This document shows positions 29,356-39,207 of a DNA stretch of 64,000 bases, in pieces. The number at the start of each line of letters is the position of its first letter. The first letter of the stretch is position 1. Source of the DNA: Mycolicibacterium moriokaense (lineage in GTDB: Bacteria; Actinomycetota; Actinomycetes; Mycobacteriales; Mycobacteriaceae); NCBI RefSeq assembly GCF_003201655.1, contig NZ_QJJU01000002.1, positions 124,001-188,000 of the forward strand. Reading direction: 5' to 3'. Under the pieces are notes generated by a model. That model was given only the letters and a program-made list of their open reading frames with translations, was not told the DNA's origin and searched no databases. Made by a program: the position numbers and the translations under genes.

Positions 29356-29379
29356 GGTCGCCGCCGAGGGGCGACTTTA
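29353..29379 (+). terminator. Stem-loop on the stop codon at 29353-29355
   Basis: TAAGGTCGCC (29353-29362) pairs with GGCGACTTTA (29370-29379) with one G-U wobble and a 7-nt loop. Its position directly on a TAA suggests the end of a plus-strand gene. Confidence 0.45.
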
Positions 29380-29439
29380 GCGGGTCCCGACCAGGATTTG
29401 CCGGCGTTGAGCGGCCGTCGACTGCCACCCACCGCTTAG

Positions 29440-30141
29440 CTAGATGTCGTCGACGCTGACGATGCCGTCCTGAATGGCGCGAGCTACCAGCGCCGCCTTG
29501 GTCGTCGCGGGGCGTCCGACTGCCGCATACTTTGCCCGAACTCGCTGCAGGTGCGTGCGGACGGTCGTGGGAGCGATCTGCAGTTGGTTGGCGACGACAT
29601 CCTTGCTCTCGGTCCGAAACCACGCGATCAGGACTTCTTTTTCTCGTCGGGCGAGGTTCGGACGGCCGATCGCACCGTCGTTGATCATCGCCTCGGCCAT
29701 CCGCGGTCCGACGTAGGGCATGTCAGCACTCGCCGCACAAATCGCGTCGATCAAATGGCCCTTACCTTCGGTCTTCACCAAGTACGTGACCGCGCCGCGG
29801 TCCAGGGACGTGAGGATCACTTCGTCGTTTGCAATGTGCGAGTAGACGATTACCCGAAATCGCCGCGCGACTAGGTGATCGAGGGTGGTGAAGTCAGCTC
29901 GGCAAGGCCCCATCTGTAGTTCCAACACCACTGCGCCCACGTTCGACGCGGCTGATGAATCCTGCTCGGCGAGAAACTGCTCGGCTGAGAAATAGTTGCC
30001 TGCGAACTGGATAGGAGGCTGCGCCTGGCTGCACCACAGCTCTACGGCGGCGTGGATCGCGTCAAGCTCGTCGATGACCGCGACGGAAGCGCAGCTAGTG
30101 ACCTCCCGTCGTGTCGACGGTTCCCGCCCATTGTGGCGCAT
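29440..30141 (-). CDS. LuxR/NarL-type response regulator with atypical receiver
   Basis: The product has 233 residues from the ATG at 30141 (a TTG at 30162 is also possible). The N-terminal pseudo-receiver (about 18-140) begins VAVIDELDAIH; the phospho-acceptor strand reads VVLELQ with Glu74 where Asp is expected, while the conserved Lys is kept in YLVKTE. A linker leads to a LuxR HTH (about 163-225: LARREKEVLIAWFRTESKDVVANQLQIAPTTVRTHLQRVRAKY). No kinase is adjacent. It probably works without classical phosphorylation or mimics the active state. The type is common in mycobacteria; targets are unknown. Confidence 0.82.
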   Translation of the reverse strand: MRHNGREPSTRREVTSCASVAVIDELDAIHAAVELWCSQAQPPIQFAGNYFSAEQFLAEQDSSAASNVGAVVLELQMGPCRADFTTLDHLVARRFRVIVYSHIANDEVILTSLDRGAVTYLVKTEGKGHLIDAICAASADMPYVGPRMAEAMINDGAIGRPNLARREKEVLIAWFRTESKDVVANQLQIAPTTVRTHLQRVRAKYAAVGRPATTKAALVARAIQDGIVSVDDI

Positions 30142-30194
30142 CGCCAACGTCTCTATCCCCAACGTCCGTCACCCCATCCGACTCCTCGATCCCC

Positions 30195-30209
30195 GCTTAC
30201 GGTGTAAGC
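30195..30209. repeat. Short inverted repeat upstream of the response regulator
   Basis: GCTTAC-GGT-GTAAGC lies 53 bp upstream of the response-regulator ATG in the 141-bp gap after blaS. It is a candidate operator for self-regulation; it could also be chance. Confidence 0.3.
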
Positions 30210-30282
30210 GCGGCTCGCCTGTCCAGCAAAACTTATTGCAGGGGGGAGGACCGAGGAATCGGGTGTTTCCCTCTAAGTGCAC

Positions 30283-31173
30283 CTACGCGAGCAACTGCGG
30301 TACCACCAGAGACGTGAGTTCGGCGATGAGCAGCCGCAGATTAGGGGCCTTCGGGTCGTTGACCTGCGATCGCGTCATCATGGCGAGCAGGATGCGCCGA
30401 CCTGCGGGATCGAATGCGACGCCGACGTCGTTGGTGCTGCCGTAGTCGCCGCTGCCGGTCTTGTCCGCGGTGGTCCACCCTGGCGGCAACCCGGCGCGCA
30501 TGCTCGACGTCTCGTTCGCCCGCATCCAGTCCTCGAGCTGCTGCCGCTGCGGCGGGGCCAGCGCATCGCCGGTTAGCAGGTGACGATATCCACCGCCGAG
30601 CGCCTCGGGCGTGCTGGTGTCGCGCGGATCACCCGGGACCGCAGAATTCAACGCGGTCTCCCACCGATCCAGCCGGGAGCTCGGATCGCCGATGCTGCGG
30701 GCGAACGCGGTGATCGCGGGCGGCCCGCCGATGGTCTTGAGGAGCAGGTTCCCGGCGGTGTTGTCGCTGACCTGCAAAGCCGCCTGACATAGTTCGTCCA
30801 GCGTCATGCCGCCACCCGCCCGGGGCTGAGTCCTCGGTGAGTTCGCGACGATCTCGGCCGGATCGACGAAGACCTCGTGATCCAACGTCAGCTCGCCCTG
30901 TTCAACCATCTGCAGCACTCGCGCCGAGGCGTAGCCCTTGAAGGTCGAGCACATGGCGAACGCTTGCTGGCCGCGGTGGGAGATCGAGCGGCCAGCTTCC
31001 AGATCGGCGGCGAACAGGCCGACGTACGCGTTACGGCGTCGTTCAATCGCCGCGATGCGTTCGTCGATTCCCGCGAGCGGCTCCGCCGGGTCTGCCTGTG
31101 CGGGTGCACCTGCGGCCATTGCGGCGAGCGTCAACCCGCCGAACAGCGCCTGGCGCCGGGACAGTCGAGTCAT
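30283..31173 (-). CDS. blaS: Class A beta-lactamase (BlaS-type), Tat-exported
   Basis: This 296-residue serine beta-lactamase has a twin-arginine signal (SRRQALF, residues 5-11) and a hydrophobic core to about residue 27. All class A motifs are present: Ser76-Thr-Phe-Lys79, Ser136-Asp-Asn138, Glu172 to Asn176 (ETALN), and Lys238-Thr-Gly240. It hydrolyses beta-lactams in the periplasm and corresponds to M. smegmatis BlaS rather than M. tuberculosis blaC by location. TAACCT (31186-31181) 7 nt before the ATG predicts a leaderless mRNA. No BlaI/BlaR regulator is adjacent. Confidence 0.93.
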   Translation of the reverse strand: MTRLSRRQALFGGLTLAAMAAGAPAQADPAEPLAGIDERIAAIERRRNAYVGLFAADLEAGRSISHRGQQAFAMCSTFKGYASARVLQMVEQGELTLDHEVFVDPAEIVANSPRTQPRAGGGMTLDELCQAALQVSDNTAGNLLLKTIGGPPAITAFARSIGDPSSRLDRWETALNSAVPGDPRDTSTPEALGGGYRHLLTGDALAPPQRQQLEDWMRANETSSMRAGLPPGWTTADKTGSGDYGSTNDVGVAFDPAGRRILLAMMTRSQVNDPKAPNLRLLIAELTSLVVPQLLA

Positions 31174-31191
31174 CGGCTCCAGGTTAGGCGA

Positions 31192-32532
31192 TCAGCCCGC
31201 AATGCTCCGGAGCGCCTGTGGCAGAGACTTTTTGGATCGCTGTGGGCCCAGCACGGCGGCGCCGAAAGGTCGAGTCAGCAACTGGTGCGCGATGGCGTTC
31301 ACCTCGTCGAGGGTGACCTCGTCGATCTTGCCGAGGGTATATGCGATGCTGCGGTGTTCACCGTAGTTGAGCTCACTGCGGCCGATGCGGTTCATCCGGG
31401 AGCCGGAGTCCTCCAGTCCGAGCACCAGCCCGCCGCGCAGCGACCCCTTCGCGATTCGGCATTCAGCTTCGGTGATTCCGTCGCGCGCCACACTCTCGAC
31501 CACTTCGGCGGTCACCCGGACCACTTCGTCGAACCGCTCGGGCTGACACGCGGCGTATATCGACAGCGCGCCGCTGTCGGAGAAGGTATCCACGGTCGAA
31601 TACACCGAATACGCAAGCCCGCGTGTCTCCCGAATCTGTTGGAACAGACGCGAACTCAGACCACCGCCCAACGCAGTGTTGAGCACCGACAGCGCCCACC
31701 GATGGTCCCAGTTCCTGCCGGGAGTGCGCACCCCGATCGACAGGTGCGTCTGTTCACCCTCGCGTGTGACCAACTGCAGGCTCGGCCGACCGGACACCCG
31801 ACCGGTGCCCTTACGTGGAGCCACCGGGCTGCGGCCGCGAATCAGCCTCGGCCCGAAATGCTCACGCACCAAAGCGACCACGTCGTCGTGCTCGACGTTG
31901 CCGGCCACCGCCACCACCATCCGCTCGGGAATGTAGCGGCGGACATGGAACGAATGCAGTTGTGCCCGAGTCATTGCCGAGACCGACTCGACGCTGCCGA
32001 TCACCGGACGGCCGACCGGGTGCTCGCCGAACATCGCCGAGAGGAACACGTCGCCGAGCGTGTCCTCCGGATCGTCGTCACGCATCGCGATTTCCTCGAG
32101 CACCACGTCGCGTTCGATCTCGACGTCGTCGGCTGCACAGCGGCCACGGAGCACCACGTCGGCCACCAAGTCGATCGCCAAATCCAAGTCGGTGTCGAGC
32201 ACGTGCGCGTAGTAGCAGGTGTGTTCCCTGGCCGTGAACGCGTTCAACTCGCCGCCCACCGCGTCGACCGCCTGCGCAATTTCGACAGCGGTGCGTGTCG
32301 GGGTCGACTTGAACAGCAGGTGTTCTAGGAAGTGCGCCGCGCCCGCGACGCTTGAACCCTCGTCACGGGACCCGACGCCGACCCAAACCCCGACGGACGC
32401 CGAATGCACCGACGGGATGTGCTCGGTCACCACCCGCAGGCCGCCCGGCAGTGTAGTGCGACGGACGGCCGCGGATGTTTCGTCGCCGCGTTGGCCGCGA
32501 CGCAAGGCCCTAACTGCTGGCCGTTGCGGCAT
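31192..32532 (-). CDS. pepR: M16-family zinc protease (PepR)
   Basis: This 446-residue pitrilysin-type protease has the inverted zinc motif HFLEH at residues 67-71, with a distal Glu in the [11 protein letters not shown] helix, and the family Arg/Tyr region near GLAYSVYS. It corresponds to Rv2782c. Its start lies 23 bp inside the 3' end of gpsI, so it is co-translated with polynucleotide phosphorylase. The substrate is unknown. Confidence 0.92.
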   Translation of the reverse strand: MPQRPAVRALRRGQRGDETSAAVRRTTLPGGLRVVTEHIPSVHSASVGVWVGVGSRDEGSSVAGAAHFLEHLLFKSTPTRTAVEIAQAVDAVGGELNAFTAREHTCYYAHVLDTDLDLAIDLVADVVLRGRCAADDVEIERDVVLEEIAMRDDDPEDTLGDVFLSAMFGEHPVGRPVIGSVESVSAMTRAQLHSFHVRRYIPERMVVAVAGNVEHDDVVALVREHFGPRLIRGRSPVAPRKGTGRVSGRPSLQLVTREGEQTHLSIGVRTPGRNWDHRWALSVLNTALGGGLSSRLFQQIRETRGLAYSVYSTVDTFSDSGALSIYAACQPERFDEVVRVTAEVVESVARDGITEAECRIAKGSLRGGLVLGLEDSGSRMNRIGRSELNYGEHRSIAYTLGKIDEVTLDEVNAIAHQLLTRPFGAAVLGPQRSKKSLPQALRSIAG

Positions 32533-34771
32533 CGGCCGGCGCCGGCGCGTTCTCTGTTGCCTCTGCGGCTTCGTCTTCGGCTACGAGGACCAGTGAGATC
32601 TTGCCGCGGTTGTCGATGTCGGCGATCTCCACACGCAGCTTGTCGCCGACGTTGACCACGTCCTCAACCTTGGCGATGCGCTTGCCCCTGCCGAGCTTGG
32701 AGATGTGCACAAGGCCGTCACGTCCTGGCAGAAGCGACACGAACGCGCCGAAATCGGTTGTCTTGACCACGGTTCCGAGGAACCGCTCCCCGATCTTGGG
32801 CAGCTGCGGGTTGGCGATCGCGTTGATCAAGTCGATCGCGGCCTGTGCCGACTCACCATTGGTCGCACCCACGAACACCGTGCCGTCGTCCTCGATCGAG
32901 ATGGACGCACCGGTCTGCTCGGTGATCGAGTTGATCATCTTGCCCTTGGGGCCGATGACCTCACCGATCTTGTCGATCGGCACCTTGATCGTGGTGATCC
33001 GCGGCGCGTACGGGCTCATCTCGTCGGGGGCGTCGATGGCCTCGGCCATCACCTCGAGGATGGTCAGCCGAGCGTCCTTGGCCTGCGCCAGTGCGCCCGC
33101 CAGCACCTGCGACGGGATGCCGTCGAGCTTGGTGTCCAGCTGCAGCGCGGTGACGAAGTCCTTGGTGCCTGCGCACTTGAAGTCCATGTCACCGAACGCA
33201 TCCTCGGCGCCGAGGATGTCGGTCAGAGTGACGAAGCGCCGCTCCGTGCCGCCGCCTTCGACCTCGACGTCATCGGACACCAGGCCCATCGCGATGCCTG
33301 CGACGGGGGCCTTAAGCGGCACACCGGCGTTCAGCAGCGACAGGGTCGACGCACACACCGAACCCATCGACGTCGAGCCGTTGGAGCTCAGCGCCTCAGA
33401 GACCTGGCGGATGGCGTACGGGAACTCCTCGATGCTCGGCAGCACCGGCATCAGGGCACGCTCTGCGAGTGCGCCATGGCCGATCTCGCGACGCTTGGGC
33501 GAACCGACGCGACCGGTCTCACCGGTCGAATACGGCGGGAAGTTGTAGTGGTGCATGTACCGCTTGGACGTTTCCGGACCCAGCGAGTCGATCTGCTGGG
33601 CCATCTTGACCATGTCCAGCGTGGTGACACCCAGGATCTGGGTCTCGCCGCGCTCGAACAACGCGCTGCCGTGCGCCCGCGGCACCACGGCCACCTCTGC
33701 ACTCAGGGCGCGGATATCGGTGATCCCGCGGCCGTCGATACGGAAGTGGTCGGTCAGGATGCGCTGGCGCACAAGCTTTTTGGTCAGCGACCGGTACGCG
33801 GCGCCGATCTCCTTCTCCCGGCCTGCGAACTGCTCGGATAGCCGCTCGAGCACCTCGGCCTTGATCTCGTCGGTGCGGTCGTCGCGCTCGTGCTTGCCCG
33901 AGATGGTCAGAGCCTTGGACAGCTCGTCGGTGGCCACCGAGGCGACCGAGTAGTAGACGTCGTCGCCGTAGTCGGGGAAGACGGGGTACTCGCCGGTCGG
34001 CTTGGCCGCACGAGCGGCCAGCTCCTGCTGCGCCGCGCATAGTGTGGCGATGAACGGCTTGGCGGCCTCGAGGCCTTCTGCGACAACGGCTTCCGTCGGC
34101 GCCTGCGCACCACCGGCGATCAGCTCGATGACGTTCTCGGTGGCCTCGGCCTCGACCATCATGATGGCCACGTCGTTGTCTTCGAGGACCCGGCCTGCGA
34201 CGACCATGTCGAACACGGCGCCCTCGAGCTGCTCCACAGTCGGGAAGCCGACCCAGGTGCCGTCGATCAGCGCGACGCGGACAGCGCCGATGGGTCCGGA
34301 GAACGGCAGGCCCGCCAGCTGGGTGGACGCCGATGCCGCGTTGATGGCCACCACGTCGTACAGATCGTTGGGATCCAGGCTCATCACGGTGACGACGACC
34401 TGGATCTCGTTGCGCAGACCACTGACGAACGACGGGCGCAGTGGCCGGTCGGTCAGCCGACAGGTCAGGATCGCGTCCGTCGACGGGCGGCCCTCCCGGC
34501 GGAAGAACGAGCCGGGGATACGGCCCGCGGCATACATCCGCTCTTCGACGTCGATCGTCAGCGGGAAGAAGTCGAAGTGGTCCTTGGGGTTCTTGCTGGC
34601 GGTGGTCGCCGACAGCAGCATGGTCTCGTCGTCGAGGTAGGCGACGACGGACCCGGCGGCTTGCTGGGCGAGCCGACCGGTCTCGAAGCGGATGGTGCGG
34701 GTGCCGAAGCTCCCGTTGTCGATTGCGGCGGTCGATTCGTACACGCCGTCTTCAATTTCAACCACAGACAT
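32510..34771 (-). CDS. gpsI: Polynucleotide phosphorylase (GpsI/PNPase)
   Basis: The 753-residue enzyme degrades RNA 3' to 5' by phosphorolysis and also extends RNA. Two RNase PH domains (about 15-250 and 350-590; RFERGETQ-like [11 protein letters not shown] and [12 protein letters not shown]) are followed by a KH domain ([11 protein letters not shown]) and an S1 domain ([28 protein letters not shown]), then an acidic tail. It corresponds to Rv2783c. A 306-bp upstream region with stem-loops separates it from rpsO. Confidence 0.97.
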   Translation of the reverse strand: MSVVEIEDGVYESTAAIDNGSFGTRTIRFETGRLAQQAAGSVVAYLDDETMLLSATTASKNPKDHFDFFPLTIDVEERMYAAGRIPGSFFRREGRPSTDAILTCRLTDRPLRPSFVSGLRNEIQVVVTVMSLDPNDLYDVVAINAASASTQLAGLPFSGPIGAVRVALIDGTWVGFPTVEQLEGAVFDMVVAGRVLEDNDVAIMMVEAEATENVIELIAGGAQAPTEAVVAEGLEAAKPFIATLCAAQQELAARAAKPTGEYPVFPDYGDDVYYSVASVATDELSKALTISGKHERDDRTDEIKAEVLERLSEQFAGREKEIGAAYRSLTKKLVRQRILTDHFRIDGRGITDIRALSAEVAVVPRAHGSALFERGETQILGVTTLDMVKMAQQIDSLGPETSKRYMHHYNFPPYSTGETGRVGSPKRREIGHGALAERALMPVLPSIEEFPYAIRQVSEALSSNGSTSMGSVCASTLSLLNAGVPLKAPVAGIAMGLVSDDVEVEGGGTERRFVTLTDILGAEDAFGDMDFKCAGTKDFVTALQLDTKLDGIPSQVLAGALAQAKDARLTILEVMAEAIDAPDEMSPYAPRITTIKVPIDKIGEVIGPKGKMINSITEQTGASISIEDDGTVFVGATNGESAQAAIDLINAIANPQLPKIGERFLGTVVKTTDFGAFVSLLPGRDGLVHISKLGRGKRIAKVEDVVNVGDKLRVEIADIDNRGKISLVLVAEDEAAEATENAPAPADAATASS

Positions 34772-34870
34772 GGAAGTCCGTATGGCCTCTCTGATTCAGT
34801 GTTCAGCTGTTTCGCGTCGTCACAGCGTGTGAACCACCGGCCCTTGATGCGGCTACGGCCATCGATCGAA

Positions 34871-34895
34871 GCTGTCGGGTATCAGACCCGGCAGC
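34871..34895 (-). promoter_or_regulatory. Leader stem-loop of gpsI
   Basis: GCTGTCGGGT (34871-34880) and ACCCGGCAGC (34886-34895) pair with one wobble around ATCAG. It is a candidate processing or autoregulatory element in the gpsI 5' leader. Confidence 0.4.
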
Positions 34896-35045
34896 CACTA
34901 CCGAAGACCGCGCGATCAGGCGGGTCCCGATATGAGACGCGGGAACGGTGCTCGCGGATCTGCGAAGACCGCACCCAGTCGTTCGCACCAATAGGCTGGC
35001 GAACACGCACATCCTACATCGCAGCAGGTACCGGACTGCTAATCC

Positions 35046-35063
35046 GGCCCCCTAGAGGGGACC
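35046..35063 (-). terminator. Likely rpsO terminator
   Basis: GGCCCCCT-AG-AGGGGACC forms an 8-bp GC stem (one wobble) 15 bp after the rpsO stop on the minus strand. The U-tract is weak. Confidence 0.45.
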
Positions 35064-35077
35064 GCACAACGTTTCGG

Positions 35078-35347
35078 TCAGCGACGCAGGCCGAGCCGGT
35101 CGATCAGGGAGCGGTAGCGCTCCACGTCGACCTGGGCCACGTACTTGAGCAGCCGACGCCGCCTGCCGACCAGCAGCAGCAGCCCGCGCCGCGAGTGGTG
35201 GTCGTGCTTGTGCAATTTCAGGTGCTCGGTCAGGTCGGAGATCCGCTTGGTCAGCAGCGCGACCTGGGCTTCCGGCGAGCCGGTGTCGGTGTCATGCAGG
35301 CCGTATTGACCCAGAATGTCTTTTTTCTGTTCGGCAGTGAGCGCCAC
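35078..35347 (-). CDS. rpsO: 30S ribosomal protein S15
   Basis: This 89-residue protein binds the central domain of 16S rRNA. Signature residues are [35 protein letters not shown] and the C-terminal [12 protein letters not shown]. The start is GTG in a leadered message. It sits between ribF and gpsI, the usual mycobacterial context (Rv2785c). Confidence 0.97.
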   Translation of the reverse strand: MALTAEQKKDILGQYGLHDTDTGSPEAQVALLTKRISDLTEHLKLHKHDHHSRRGLLLLVGRRRRLLKYVAQVDVERYRSLIDRLGLRR

Positions 35348-35500
35348 GAATTAACTCCATCAAATCGGTCCGCGAACGTTGGGGTATGAGCCCCGTTAAG
35401 GCGTAGCCACCGCGAACTGCAGCACACGCTTGGTCGGCCAGCAGTCTAGCAGCGCGGTAGCTGAGCTGCGAAATCGCCGAACTCGTCGAATCGCGGAGGC

Positions 35501-36475
35501 CTACTGCGCGGACAGAATCGTGCGGGCGTGCTCGGTGTCGACGCCCATGGTCGCCACCAGGTCGTCGATGTGGGCGAATTTCTCCTGGCCCCGGATGCGT
35601 GCGACGAAGTCGACCGCAACGTGCTGGCCGTACAGGTCGGCGGTGGTGTCTAGGACGAACGCCTCGACGGTGCGGGTGCGCCCCGAGAACGTCGGGTTAG
35701 TGCCCACCGAGACCGCGGCCTGATACCGCTCGCCGGGGACGACGGTGCCGGTGATCGGGCCGTGTCCCAAGACCGTGAACCACGCCGCGTACACGCCGTC
35801 GGCGGGGATCGCGGAGTACATCGGCGGCGCCACGTTGGCGGTCGGGAAGCCAAGCACCTTGCCGCGCCCGTCGCCACGCACCACCACCCCCTCTACGCGG
35901 TGCGGACGGCCCAGCGCCTCGGCGGCCGCGACCAGGTCACCCGCGTCCACGCAGGACCGGATATAGGTCGACGAGAAGGTGATGTCCTCGTTCTGGTGAT
36001 GCTCACTGACCAGCGACATGCCCTGCACCGCAAAACCGAACCGGTCGCCCGCCTTGCGCAATATTTCGACGTTGCCAGCGGCCTTCTTGCCGAAGGTGAA
36101 GTTCTCCCCCACCACCACCTCGACGACATGGAGGTGTTCGACGAGCAGTTCATGGATGTAGCGATCCGGGGTTAGCTTCATGAAGTCGGTGGTGAACGGC
36201 ATCACCAGGAACACGTCGATGTCCAATTCCTCGACGAGCTCGGCGCGGCGGGTCAACGTGGTCAGCTGTGCCGGATGGCTGCCGGGGAACACGACCTCCA
36301 TCGGATGCGGGTCGAATGTCATCAGCACCGTCGGGACGCCACGCGACCTGCCCGCCTTGACGGCGTGACCGATCAGCTCCTGGTGCCCGCGATGCACACC
36401 ATCGAACACGCCGATCGTGACGACGCATCGGCCCCAGTCCGTCGGGATGTCCTCTTGCCCCCGCCAGCGCTGCAC
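35501..36475 (-). CDS. ribF: Bifunctional riboflavin kinase / FAD synthetase (RibF)
   Basis: The 324-residue enzyme has an N-terminal nucleotidyltransferase domain with GVFDGVHRGHQELI, then SSTYIRSCVDAGDL, and a C-terminal riboflavin kinase domain with GKVLGFPTANV and VSVGTNPTF. It converts riboflavin to FMN and FAD. The GTG start is preceded by TAGGCT (36488-36483) at 7 nt, so the message is likely leaderless. It is divergent from the DtxR-family regulator. Confidence 0.95.
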   Translation of the reverse strand: MQRWRGQEDIPTDWGRCVVTIGVFDGVHRGHQELIGHAVKAGRSRGVPTVLMTFDPHPMEVVFPGSHPAQLTTLTRRAELVEELDIDVFLVMPFTTDFMKLTPDRYIHELLVEHLHVVEVVVGENFTFGKKAAGNVEILRKAGDRFGFAVQGMSLVSEHHQNEDITFSSTYIRSCVDAGDLVAAAEALGRPHRVEGVVVRGDGRGKVLGFPTANVAPPMYSAIPADGVYAAWFTVLGHGPITGTVVPGERYQAAVSVGTNPTFSGRTRTVEAFVLDTTADLYGQHVAVDFVARIRGQEKFAHIDDLVATMGVDTEHARTILSAQ

Positions 36476-36556
36476 AGCAGCAAGCCTACGGCGCGCCCAC
36501 TCCGCGGGCGGCGCCAGATCCCCAGATCAGGTGATGATTGCCTAAACTTCTTAATC

Positions 36557-37258
36557 GTGAGTCCGAACGGTAACCCGCGCGACTTGACGACGGTTGCTCA
36601 GGACTATCTCAAAGTCATCTGGACCGCCCAGGAATGGTCTCGGGAGAAAGTCAGCACCAAGATGCTGGCAGAGCGGATCGGGGTCTCGGCCAGCACCGCG
36701 TCGGAGTCGATCCGCAAGCTCGCTGACCAGGGACTCGTCGATCACGAGAAATACGGCGCCGTGACGCTGACCGAGGCAGGCCGCCGCGCCGCACTGGCGA
36801 TGGTGCGCAGGCACCGGCTGATGGAAACGTTCCTGGTCCGCGAGCTCGGCTACAGCTGGGACGAGGTGCACGACGAGGCCGAGGTGCTCGAGCACGCGGT
36901 ATCCGACCGGATGCTCGCCCGCATCGATGCCAAGCTCGGCCACCCAACCCGTGACCCGCACGGAGATCCGATCCCCGCCGCTGACGGACAGGTGCCCACC
37001 CCTGATGCGAGGCAGTTGTCGGTGTGCCGCGATGGCGACACCGGAGTCGTGGCTCGTATCTCCGACGCCGATCCGGAGATGCTGAGGTATTTCGACAGTG
37101 TTGGCATCAGCCTGGATTCCCGGCTGCGGGTGCTGGCTCGGCGCGACTTCGCAGGGATGATCTCGGTGGCCGTGAAGGGTCCAGGGTCGGCGGGCGACAT
37201 AGAAATAACGGTCGATTTGGGAAGCCCTGCCGCAGAAGCGATTTGGGTGGTCGGCTAA
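36557..37258 (+). CDS. sirR: DtxR-family metal-dependent repressor (SirR/MntR-type)
   Basis: This 233-residue protein matches Rv2788. The N-terminal winged helix (about 10-70: LAERIGVSASTASESIRKLADQGLVDHEKYGAVTLT) is followed by the metal-binding dimerisation domain (MVRRHRLMETFLVRELGYSWDEVHDEAEVLEHAVSD, with His and Glu ligands) and a C-terminal FeoA/SH3-like domain. It is probably a manganese-sensing repressor. The GTG start follows TAAACT (36543-36548) by 8 nt. Extended open frame to 36275 is antisense to ribF. Confidence 0.9.
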   Translation: MSPNGNPRDLTTVAQDYLKVIWTAQEWSREKVSTKMLAERIGVSASTASESIRKLADQGLVDHEKYGAVTLTEAGRRAALAMVRRHRLMETFLVRELGYSWDEVHDEAEVLEHAVSDRMLARIDAKLGHPTRDPHGDPIPAADGQVPTPDARQLSVCRDGDTGVVARISDADPEMLRYFDSVGISLDSRLRVLARRDFAGMISVAVKGPGSAGDIEITVDLGSPAAEAIWVVG

Positions 37259-37412
37259 CTCTGCGAGCGTGAGGTCGACCAGACCTCGAAAGCGGTCCTG
37301 CCAGCGAACTTTTCACGTTGCCGAAACGGGCAGCAAGTCCCCAGGATTTCGTAAGATTGCGTCATCCACAGGGAGGCGGGGCGGATGGCGATGTTCCCGA
37401 CTGATCCCTCGT

Positions 37413-37655
37413 ATGTATCGGCCGGCGCGCACGTGGATGTCAGCCATCTGCTGGCTATCGCCGAACTGGTGCGTCACCCGCGTCGAGCGCGAGGCCCTCG
37501 GGGGGCGAGACGGCGCGCAGTACGCCTGGACACGGCTGCTCGTAAACGAGGTCCGCGACCACCGACTCGCCTCGATGTGTGAATTTGAGGTCGAAGATGA
37601 GGAGCAGGCATTCTCCTACGCCGAGGAGCGAATGCTGGCCGCGGACAGCGCCTAG
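37413..37655 (+). pseudogene. C-terminal remnant of an NTF2/SnoaL-like regulator domain
   Basis: The frame ending at 37655 encodes RTWMSAICWLSPNWCVTRVERE and then a segment with AQYAWTRLLVNEV, LASMCEFEVEDEEQAF and SYAEERM. This resembles the C-terminal NTF2-like domain found in mycobacterial AAA/cyclase-type multidomain regulators. The remaining many hundred residues are missing: upstream sequence is non-coding. The alternative frame from 37385 has an ATG but reads as Arg-rich noise. It is therefore a gene fragment. Its stop overlaps the truB stop (CTAG). Confidence 0.55.
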
Positions 37656-38533
37656 AGAGTCGCGGGACGCAGCACCACTACCGACTTCGTGCGATTGGCT
37701 TGATCCGTCAACAGCGCGATGACGTGACCGTCCGGTGCGGTTGCGGCGTAAACCCCTTCGATCCCAGCGGGTTTCAGCGCTCGTCCGTGCCTGGTGTCCT
37801 CGGCTTCGTCGGCGGTCAGGTCGCGGCGCGAGAACGATTGCAGGCACGCCTCGTCGAGGCTGTAGCTGAGCTGCGGTTGCTCGGCGAGCTCGTCGAGTGT
37901 GCGGGCCTGATCGAGTCCGAACCGGCCGACCCGGGTGCGGCGCAGCGCGGTGAGATGCCCACCGACGCCGAGCGCCTCGCCGACGTCGCGGGCCAGCGCG
38001 CGGATGTAGGTACCACTCGAGCAGTCGACCTCGACGTCGACGTCGACGAAGCCGTCATGGCGTCGGATGGCCAGCACGGCGAACCGGTCGATGCGCACGC
38101 TGCGAGCCGCCAACTCCACGACCTGGCCTTCGCGGGCCAGCTGGTAGGCCCGCTTTCCGCCCACCTTGATCGCGCTGACCGCCGATGGCACCTGTGCGAT
38201 CTCGCCGCGAAGCGCGGCGACGGCCTGACCAATCTGTGCGTCGGTGACGTCTTCGGCCGAAACCGTCTGCAGGACTTCACCTTCAGCGTCCTCGGTCGAC
38301 GTGGTCTGACCGAGTCGGACAGTGGCGGCATACGACTTGTCGGTGGTGGCCAGCAGACCGAGGATCTTGGTTGCGCGTTCGATCCCGACCACAAGCACTC
38401 CGGTCGCCATCGGGTCGAGCGTGCCCGCGTGGCCCACCTTGGGGGTGCCGAAGATGCGCCTGCAGCGGCCCACCACGTCGTGGCTCGTGATGCCCGCCGG
38501 CTTGTCGACCACGACAAGGCCAGCGTCGGTCAT
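37652..38533 (-). CDS. truB: tRNA pseudouridine-55 synthase (TruB)
   Basis: The 293-residue enzyme isomerises U55 in the T-loop of tRNA. The catalytic Asp40 is in [22 protein letters not shown] and the C-terminal PUA-like region are present. The ATG overlaps the pptT stop (ATGA), so it is the third gene of pptH-pptT-truB. It corresponds to Rv2793c. Confidence 0.96.
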   Translation of the reverse strand: MTDAGLVVVDKPAGITSHDVVGRCRRIFGTPKVGHAGTLDPMATGVLVVGIERATKILGLLATTDKSYAATVRLGQTTSTEDAEGEVLQTVSAEDVTDAQIGQAVAALRGEIAQVPSAVSAIKVGGKRAYQLAREGQVVELAARSVRIDRFAVLAIRRHDGFVDVDVEVDCSSGTYIRALARDVGEALGVGGHLTALRRTRVGRFGLDQARTLDELAEQPQLSYSLDEACLQSFSRRDLTADEAEDTRHGRALKPAGIEGVYAATAPDGHVIALLTDQANRTKSVVVLRPATL

Positions 38534-39207
38534 AACACGATCGCCGTGAGCACCAGGCCGTCACGCACCGACCAGCGGCCCGACAACGTCTCCAGCGGCG
38601 GTCCGAACTCGGCGGCCGGATCGATGAGGATGCGCGATTCGAACCTGCCCCCCGTGCCGCTGCCGTCGACCTCGAATGTGATGTGGGCGTCTTCGAAGCC
38701 GAGCCAGCGGTGCGTCAGCGGAAACCACGCCTTGTACGTCGCCTCCTTGGCGCAGAACAGGATTCGGTCCCAGTGCAAGGCAGCGGGCATCGCCTGCAAT
38801 TCGGCGCGCTCTTTTGGCAGGCTCACAGCGTCGAGTACACCGTTTGGCAGTACGTCGTGCGGTTCGGCGTCGATGCCGACCGAGCGCACCTCTGCGCGCA
38901 TGCCGACGGCGGCGCCGCGGTAGCCCGTGCAATGGGTCAGGCTGCCGACGACGCCGTCGGGCCAGCAGGGTTCGCCCTTGTCCCCCTTGAGGATCGGCAC
39001 CGGCGCCACGCCCAGTTCACCCAGCGCCTGACGGGCGCAGTACCGCACGGTGATGAATTCGTTGCGGCGCTTGGCCACCGACTTTGCGATCAGTGGTTCT
39101 TCTTCCGGCAGCGGAGTCAGATCCGGTGGGTCGTCATACAGTTCGGCGGCGGCAAGGGCATCGACGCCGGGCAGCACCCCCGACAGCAGAGTCGCGACGA
39201 TCGTCAT
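38530..39207 (-). CDS. pptT: 4'-phosphopantetheinyl transferase PptT
   Basis: This 225-residue Sfp-type enzyme activates acyl carrier and peptidyl carrier domains (mycolate, mycobactin and polyketide synthesis) by transferring phosphopantetheine from CoA. The Mg-binding VGIDAEP and the [14 protein letters not shown] motif are intact. It corresponds to Rv2794c, an essential drug target. It overlaps the upstream pptH stop by ATGA, which fixes the start; the open frame to 39543 is a pptH shadow. Confidence 0.95.
   Translation of the reverse strand: MTIVATLLSGVLPGVDALAAAELYDDPPDLTPLPEEEPLIAKSVAKRRNEFITVRYCARQALGELGVAPVPILKGDKGEPCWPDGVVGSLTHCTGYRGAAVGMRAEVRSVGIDAEPHDVLPNGVLDAVSLPKERAELQAMPAALHWDRILFCAKEATYKAWFPLTHRWLGFEDAHITFEVDGSGTGGRFESRILIDPAAEFGPPLETLSGRWSVRDGLVLTAIVL

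Larger units (their letters stand above)
28475..29439. other. AT-richer region of mixed frames between ald and the response regulator
   Basis: This stretch of nearly 1 kb has no confidently recognised gene. It holds a plausible promoter and strong Shine-Dalgarno leading to the ATG at 28601, protein-like fragments in different frames (for example 28717-28839, ending FNQRVAHYRYLPR), a GCTAG-N5-CTAGC repeat with a T-rich tail (28877-28903), a stem at 29077-29107, and a stem starting on the TAA at 29353. Codon use is unlike the flanks. It reads best as a decayed insertion or gene. Confidence 0.5.
34772..35077 (-). other. rpsO-gpsI intergenic region with stem-loops
   Basis: This 306-bp gap contains no ORF. 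It holds the rpsO terminator (35046-35063), a GTTCGC/GCGAAC stem (34981-35004) and a 10-bp stem with 5-nt loop (34871-34895) 100 bp before the gpsI ATG. In E. coli the pnp leader stem is the site of autoregulation; an equivalent role here is inferred only from position. Confidence 0.5.

Noticed and set aside
37385..37582. 65-residue ORF beginning MAMFPTDPSYVSAG
   Set aside because: After the first 25 residues it becomes Arg/Pro noise, while the overlapping frame carries the recognisable NTF2-like end.
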